Shown here: piece after piece, positions 13,357 to 15,288 of the stretch | How the letters are laid out: the number at the start of each line of letters is the position of its first letter | How positions within the stretch are numbered: the stretch's first letter is position 1 | Assembly: GCA_036260415.1 (NCBI GenBank) | Contig: DASZZX010000011.1 | Span: 1-15,288, forward strand | Direction of reading: 5' to 3' | Length of the DNA stretch: 15,288 bases | DNA from: DASZZX01 sp036260415 | GTDB lineage: Bacteria > Actinomycetota > Nitriliruptoria > Nitriliruptorales > JAHWKO01 | Translations under genes and position numbers: made by a program | Notes under the pieces: generated by a model | Seen by the model: the letters and a program-made list of their open reading frames with translations, nothing else | Database searches by the model: none | What the model was told of the DNA's origin: nothing

Positions 13357-14624
13357 GAGCGGCAGTCTGCTCGGTCGGGACCGAGCTGGTGGTCGGCGAG
13401 GTCGCCGACCGCAACGCGTCGTGGGTCGCGCAGCGCCTGGTGGAGGCGGGCGTGGAGGTCGCCTGGCACCTCGCGGTGGGCGACCACCACGATCGGATCG
13501 TCGCCGCGCTCCGGTGGCTGGTCGACCGGTGCGACGTCGTCGTGGTCGGCGGCGGTCTCGGACCGACCCCCGACGACCTGACCCGGGCCGCGACCGCGGA
13601 GGTCGTCGGCGTCGACCTCGAGCGACGAGCCGAGCTCGTGGCGGCCATCGAGGGTCTGTTCGCCCGCTACGGGCGAACGATGGGACCCTCGAACCTGCGT
13701 CAGGCCGACGTGCCGAAGGGGGCGGTGGCCTTCCCCCCGGTCGGCACCGCGCCCGGCTATCGGGTCGAGGCGCCGCGCGGCGACGGGTCGTCGTGCACCC
13801 TGTACGTCCTCCCCGGCGTCCCCCACGAGCTGCAGCGCATGGTCGACCGTGACGTCGTGCCGGACCTGCTGCGGCGCAGCGGCCGGGCGGTGCGGGTCAC
13901 ACGGGTCGTACACGTCACCGGCATGGGCGAGTCGCGCACCGCCGAGGCGCTGGAGGCGATCACCGGTCGGGCCGGCCAGCGCGAGGTCGAGATCGCCTTC
14001 CTCGCCGGGCCCGAGGACGTCCGCGTCCAGGTCAGCGCCACCGCCGTGCAGCGCGCCGACGCGCGCCGCAAGGTCGACCCGGTGATCGAGGAGGTGGTCG
14101 CCGCGCTCGGCACGGCCGTGGCCGGCGTCGACGAGCAGACGCTCGAAGAGACGATCGCACGGCTGCTGCGGCTTGCCGAGCTCAGCGTCGCCACCGCCGA
14201 GTCGTGCACCGCGGGACAGGTCGCCGCCCGGCTCGCCAGCGTGCCCGGTGCCACCGACTTCCTCCGCGGCGGCCTCGTGACCTACGCGACCGACGTCAAG
14301 GCGGACGTCCTAGGCGTGCCCGGGGACCTGCTCGCGGAGCACGGCCCGGTGGCGGCCCCGATCGCCGAGGCCATGGCAGGCCGCGCTCGCGAGCGGTTCG
14401 CGGCGCAGCTCGGTCTGGGCGTGACCTGCGTGGCCGGACCCACCACCCAGGGGGGCCGGCCGGTCGGCACGGTGATCTGGGCGATCGCGGCACCGGACGG
14501 CTCCGTCCGGTCGCGCGAGGTGCACGTCCCCGGCGACCGGACCACCGTCCAGTCACGTGCCGCTACCGCCGCGCTGGAGGGGCTGCGCCGCCACGTTACC
14601 CGCCTCGCCAGCGAGCACGCGTGA
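13353..14624 (+). CDS. cinA: CinA family protein: molybdopterin-binding-like domain plus NMN deamidase domain
   Basis: 423 residues, the normal length of two-domain CinA. The N-terminal MoCF-like domain opens with CSVGTELVVGEVADRN and carries GGGLGPTPDD (66-75), followed by a middle domain. In family members it is linked to ADP-ribose pyrophosphatase activity. The C-terminal PncC-type domain hydrolyses nicotinamide mononucleotide to nicotinate mononucleotide and shows TAESCTAG (E283, S284, C285), FLRGGLVTYATDVKADVLGV and VAGPTTQGGRPVGTV. Two usual glycines differ: AESCTGG reads AESCTAG, and TGxAGP reads TCVAGP. The GTG at 13353 overlaps the pgsA stop in GTGA. The frame is open far upstream (to 12810), but that part is antisense-free shadow over pgsA. 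It overlaps thpR by one base. Confidence 0.94.
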   Translation: MRAAVCSVGTELVVGEVADRNASWVAQRLVEAGVEVAWHLAVGDHHDRIVAALRWLVDRCDVVVVGGGLGPTPDDLTRAATAEVVGVDLERRAELVAAIEGLFARYGRTMGPSNLRQADVPKGAVAFPPVGTAPGYRVEAPRGDGSSCTLYVLPGVPHELQRMVDRDVVPDLLRRSGRAVRVTRVVHVTGMGESRTAEALEAITGRAGQREVEIAFLAGPEDVRVQVSATAVQRADARRKVDPVIEEVVAALGTAVAGVDEQTLEETIARLLRLAELSVATAESCTAGQVAARLASVPGATDFLRGGLVTYATDVKADVLGVPGDLLAEHGPVAAPIAEAMAGRARERFAAQLGLGVTCVAGPTTQGGRPVGTVIWAIAAPDGSVRSREVHVPGDRTTVQSRAATAALEGLRRHVTRLASEHA

Positions 14625-15184
14625 TGCGGCTGTTCGTGGCGCTCGACGTGCCGCCGGCGGTACGTCGGGCGTTGGACGCCTCGGTGGAGCCGCTGCGCGT
14701 CCAGCACCGCGATCTGGCGTGGACCCCAGCCGCGAACTGGCACCTCACCCTGGCGTTCCTCGGGCACGTCGCGGTGCCACCCGACCACGCGCTGGCGGTG
14801 CTGGCTCCGGTGGCCGCCGAGCGCGAACCGATCGGTCTCGCGCTCGCCAGCGCCGGCCGCTTCGGCCAGCGCGTGCTGTGGGAGGGTATCGACGACCTCC
14901 CCGAGGGGACGGTCAGGCGCCTCGGAGAGGGGGTGCAGAAGGCCCTCACCGAGGCCGGCATCCCGGTCGACGAGCGGGCGGTGCACCCGCATCTCACCCT
15001 GGCCCGCGCACGCGGCCGTGGCCGCTCCGCCTCCCATGTGGGACAGCGGGTTGTGGATGCGGTCCCGCGGGTGGAGGCGAGCTGGTCGGCGGACGAGATG
15101 CTGCTGATGCGGTCGGTGCCGACGGGGCGCGGCCAGCCCAACCGCTACGACCCGGTGGGTCGGCTGCCGCTCCGCGCGGGCTGA
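14624..15184 (+). CDS. thpR: RNA 2',3'-cyclic phosphodiesterase (2H family, LigT/ThpR)
   Basis: 186 residues, matching the usual ~175-200. The 2H phosphoesterase family opens 2',3'-cyclic phosphate ends of RNA to 2'-phosphates. Both catalytic HxTx motifs are present in the normal spacing: H40-L-T42 (NWHLTLAFLG) and H123-L-T125 (HPHLTLAR). The N-terminus MRLFVALDVPPAVR is typical. The ATG shares its A with the cinA stop (TGATG), so translation is probably coupled. It is the last gene of the visible operon; recA is often nearby in relatives. A role in tRNA or mRNA repair is possible, but the physiological substrate is generally not known. Confidence 0.93.
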   Translation: MRLFVALDVPPAVRRALDASVEPLRVQHRDLAWTPAANWHLTLAFLGHVAVPPDHALAVLAPVAAEREPIGLALASAGRFGQRVLWEGIDDLPEGTVRRLGEGVQKALTEAGIPVDERAVHPHLTLARARGRGRSASHVGQRVVDAVPRVEASWSADEMLLMRSVPTGRGQPNRYDPVGRLPLRAG

Positions 15185-15209
15185 CGCGGCTCGCTCCGGG
15201 ACGCCGCGA

Positions 15210-15226
15210 CGGTGCGGGACGCACCG
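15210..15226 (+). terminator. Short GC hairpin after thpR
   Basis: CGGTGCG (15210-15216) and CGCACCG (15220-15226) form a perfect 7-bp stem around a GGA loop, 25 nt past the thpR stop. No T-run follows. The rest of 15185-15288 shows no supported gene start, so it may be the leader of whatever lies beyond the window. Confidence 0.4.
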
Positions 15227-15288
15227 GCAGTGGGCCCGGTGGGCTGGGAACCGGTCGCGTTGCTCGCCTCCGGAGCCGGCTCGGCCCC

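Noticed and set aside
11292..15182. LexA-type operators (GAAC-N4-GTTC) ahead of the rimO-thpR operon or the downstream end
   Set aside because: No convincing match was found by eye on either strand; any SOS site for recA would lie beyond the window.
1..15288. Search for CRISPR arrays, tRNA/rRNA, insertion sequences, phage or toxin-antitoxin genes
   Set aside because: I saw no spaced short repeats, no tRNA-like cloverleaf sequence, no transposase or integrase motifs and no composition shift; the content is core chromosomal.

Overview
The window is about 15.3 kb of very GC-rich DNA with strong G/C preference at codon third positions and many GTG starts. Gene content and order are those of the conserved actinobacterial thyX-dapA-rnj-ftsK ... 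rimO-pgsA-cinA (recA-side) chromosomal neighbourhood. The actinobacterial-type RimO with its long linker, the mycothiol-dependent-type (TIGR03083/MDMPI) protein and the DUF4190 membrane protein all point to Actinomycetota. A deep-branching class such as Nitriliruptoria would fit, but that placement is inference. I see no phage, insertion sequence, CRISPR array, tRNA or rRNA.

Left edge to 1.2 kb: the 3' end of a Pro/Glu/Ala-rich protein of unknown function (+ strand) converges on a minus-strand gene for a DUF4190-type membrane protein with a Gly/Tyr/Gln/Pro-rich tail. An 88-bp divergent promoter region then leads into the main rightward cluster.

1.2-8.8 kb: a two-copy ThyX-family protein is translationally coupled (GTGA overlap) to a small soluble protein that keeps a histidine-kinase H-box but has lost the ATP-binding motifs. 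After a hairpin and a TAGGAT promoter come dapA (lysine/diaminopimelate synthesis) and, 8 nt later, rnj (RNase J). A cluster of overlapping inverted repeats separates rnj from ftsK (septal DNA translocase).

8.8-10.4 kb: a small minus-strand secreted/anchored protein lies between ftsK and a divergent DinB/MDMPI-fold protein. Next is a non-coding stretch of about 200 bp holding a head-to-tail pair of imperfect 58-59 bp repeats, just before the promoter of a RodZ-like membrane HTH protein.

10.4-15.2 kb: the RodZ-like gene, then rimO, pgsA, cinA and thpR. The last four overlap one another (17, 4 and 1 nt) and look like one operon for ribosomal protein S12 modification, phospholipid synthesis, NMN deamidation/nucleotide salvage and RNA 2',3'-cyclic phosphodiesterase activity. 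In relatives recA/recX usually follow, but they are not in the window.

Most of the window is housekeeping. The observations most worth a second look are the ThyX-like protein whose two halves keep complementary parts of the ThyX active-site signature, the degenerate histidine kinase coupled to it, the tandem repeat before the RodZ-like gene, the competing hairpins after rnj, and a recurrent TAnnnT (often TAGGCT/TAGGAT) promoter element.
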